Shown here: positions 15,393 to 16,241 of the stretch, piece by piece | How positions within the stretch are numbered: position 1 is the stretch's first letter | How the letters are laid out: each line of letters begins with the position of its first letter | Assembly (NCBI GenBank): GCA_947462495.1 | Contig: CANHOY010000015.1 | Span: forward strand, 1-16,241 | Length of the DNA stretch: 16,241 nucleotides | Direction of reading: 5' to 3' | Source of the DNA: Bacteroidota bacterium | GTDB lineage: Bacteria > Bacteroidota > Bacteroidia > Chitinophagales > Chitinophagaceae | Position numbers and translations under genes: made by a program | The notes under the pieces: model-generated | What the model saw: only the letters and a program-made list of their open reading frames with translations | The model's database searches: none | Told to the model about the DNA's origin: nothing

Positions 15393-15398
15393 GTTTTT
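15372..15398 (+). terminator. Perfect A/T inverted repeat over the GMC stop codon
   Basis: AAAAACAAAATT (15372-15383) and AATTTTGTTTTT (15387-15398) form a perfect 12-base stem with the loop TAT, including the TAA stop. The arms have only one G-C pair, so the hairpin is weak, and its right arm provides the T-run. It may partly end transcription and so lower expression of the downstream small-subunit gene. Confidence 0.35.
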
Positions 15399-15421
15399 AA
15401 AATCATTAAATAAGTGGAGCG

Positions 15422-15445
15422 CTTGCTTAAATTTTAAAAAGCAAG
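15422..15445 (+). other. Hairpin between the two dehydrogenase subunit genes
   Basis: CTTGCTT and AAGCAAG form a 7-base stem with a ten-base A/T loop, in the middle of the stretch bracketed by the 23-base direct repeats. No T-run follows. It may be an mRNA-stabilising or processing structure between co-transcribed genes. Confidence 0.35.
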
Positions 15446-15455
15446 TGAAACACAA

Positions 15456-15478
15456 ACAAAAACAAAATTTATAATTTT
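15456..15478 (+). repeat. 23-base direct repeat, copy 2 (upstream of the small-subunit gene)
   Basis: Exact second copy of 15370-15392, ending 15 bases before the small-subunit ATG. In this copy the following bases are TTAATT rather than GTTTTT, so it does not form the perfect 12-base stem of copy 1. Confidence 0.6.
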
Positions 15479-15493
15479 TTAATTAAAAATATT

Positions 15494-16129
15494 ATGGACA
15501 GAAGAAAATCCATCAAAGCGATGTTCATTGGTACGGTTTCTGCAACTGTATTAGTAGAAGCCTGTAAAAATACGTCCAATACGGTATCAGAAGTGAATAT
15601 GGACGAACGTATGCAAGAAGAAAAAGATTATGCGGTAAAGATAAAAGCGGAACCCAATTTCTTTGATGCACACGAAGCAGCCACTATTGTGGTACTTTCA
15701 GATATTATTATTCCTAAGGATGCAGTAAGTGGTTCTGCTACAGATGCAAAAGTGCCTGAGTTTATAGAGTTTATTGTAAAAGATATGCCTTATCATCAAA
15801 TACCCATGCGAGGAGGATTAAAATGGCTGGACCTGCATAGTAATAAAAAACATGGCAAGTCATTTGTAGAATGTTCAAAGCAAGAGCAAATAGGCATTGT
15901 GGATGAAATTGCTTATCCTAAAAAAGCGAAGCCCGAACATAGTCAAGGAGTCAATTTCTTTAACAAGATGAGAGACCTGGTAGCTACTGGATTTTATACA
16001 GCTGAAATTGGAGTGAAAGACTTAGGTTATATGGGCAATGTGCCCAATATGTGGGCAGGAGTTCCAGATGATGTTTTAAAACAACATGGACTTGCTTATA
16101 CCGAGAAAGAAATAAAAGAGTGTATTTAA
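15494..16129 (+). CDS. Gluconate 2-dehydrogenase subunit 3 family protein with Tat/lipoprotein signal
   Basis: A 211-residue partner subunit of the GMC dehydrogenase encoded just upstream. The N-terminus has a twin-arginine motif (DRRKSIK, Arg3-Arg4), a short hydrophobic stretch (about residues 9-21) and a lipobox-like LVEAC with Cys24. It is therefore probably exported folded by Tat and anchored as a lipoprotein. The mature part carries the features of the subunit 3 family: the FFDAHEAATIVVLSDIIIPKD opening, GGLKWLDLHSNKKHGKSF and, near the end, GVKDLGYMGNVPNMWAG. In known gluconate, sorbitol and glucose dehydrogenases this small subunit chaperones the flavin subunit and provides its export signal. 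A cytochrome c subunit, often third in such operons, is not in the window and may lie beyond its right edge. It starts at ATG 15494 with no clear Shine-Dalgarno sequence. Confidence 0.88.
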   Translation: MDRRKSIKAMFIGTVSATVLVEACKNTSNTVSEVNMDERMQEEKDYAVKIKAEPNFFDAHEAATIVVLSDIIIPKDAVSGSATDAKVPEFIEFIVKDMPYHQIPMRGGLKWLDLHSNKKHGKSFVECSKQEQIGIVDEIAYPKKAKPEHSQGVNFFNKMRDLVATGFYTAEIGVKDLGYMGNVPNMWAGVPDDVLKQHGLAYTEKEIKECI

Positions 16130-16180
16130 TTTTCTCTCCCTTTATAAAATATAAGGGTTCGAAAATTTAACCTCTAATGA
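16125..16180 (+). repeat. Hairpin element with CCTCTAATGA box (copy B)
   Basis: This 56-base unit, starting inside the last codons of the small-subunit gene, is repeated exactly at 16186-16241. It is an imperfect palindrome. The outer arms TTAATTTTC and GAAAATTTAA pair with one bulge, a 3x3 internal loop follows, and the inner part CCCTTTATAAAATATAAGGG folds with one bulged T and the apical ATA-AAA-TAT arrangement. The box CCTCTAATGA (16171-16180) ends the unit and a T-rich stretch follows. Confidence 0.75.
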
Positions 16181-16185
16181 CTTTT

Positions 16186-16241
16186 TTTAATTTTCTCTCC
16201 CTTTATAAAATATAAGGGTTCGAAAATTTAACCTCTAATGA
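16186..16241 (+). repeat. Hairpin element with CCTCTAATGA box (copy C), at the window edge
   Basis: Identical to 16125-16180 over 56 bases, giving a 61-base period with the five-base spacer CTTTT. The window stops exactly at the last base of the unit, so further copies may follow. A sequence-assembly break or duplication at a repeat is also possible. Confidence 0.75.

Noticed and set aside
16125..16241. The tandem repeat as the start of a CRISPR array
   Set aside because: Units of 56 bases with a 5-base spacer do not fit repeat/spacer proportions, no cas genes are present, and a similar element occurs alone after nrdJ.

Overview
The window reads as chromosomal DNA of an AT-rich member of the Bacteroidota, most likely the Chitinophagaceae or a close relative. 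The grounds are the gene families present (split transketolase, PcrB-like geranylgeranylglyceryl phosphate synthase, LytS/LytTR pair, class II ribonucleotide reductase, GMC oxidoreductase with a gluconate dehydrogenase subunit 3 partner), the scarcity of Shine-Dalgarno sequences, and promoter boxes of the Bacteroidota form TAnnTTTG. The placement is inference; no rRNA or tRNA is present to confirm it.

Layout. Positions 115-1674 (+): ribosome-binding factor RbfA, then directly an FtsX/LolE-type permease starting on GTG. Positions 1714-2553 (-): the N-terminal half of a split transketolase, divergent from frr (ribosome recycling factor, 2688-3251, +), with candidate promoters facing both ways. 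Positions 3297-4172 (-): an EamA-type transporter. Positions 4272-5168 (+): segregation protein ScpA, convergent with dxs (5194-7116, -). Positions 7269-9053 (+): a LytS-type histidine kinase and its LytTR response regulator. Positions 9061-9810 (-): the GGGP synthase homologue. Positions 9811-10132: a 322-base region with nested inverted repeats ahead of nrdJ (10133-13459, +). A strong terminator follows nrdJ. Positions 13646-16129 (+): a two-gene unit encoding a FAD-dependent GMC dehydrogenase and a Tat-signal small subunit.

How the genes work together. Most are housekeeping genes: ribosome maturation and recycling, chromosome segregation, isoprenoid precursors, deoxynucleotide synthesis. 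The last pair probably forms a membrane-attached sugar or polyol dehydrogenase in which only the small subunit carries the export signal and the catalytic subunit is exported with it. No dedicated defence system, transposase, prophage or CRISPR array is visible.

The least explained signal is a short hairpin element found three times just after stop codons (13463-13514, 16125-16180, 16186-16241). The copies share an unusual apical loop and the ten-base box CCTCTAATGA after the hairpin, while the stem sequence changes with pairing kept. Two copies lie in tandem at the right edge of the window. Several starts were corrected from the longest open frame: rbfA, tkt, frr and scpA.
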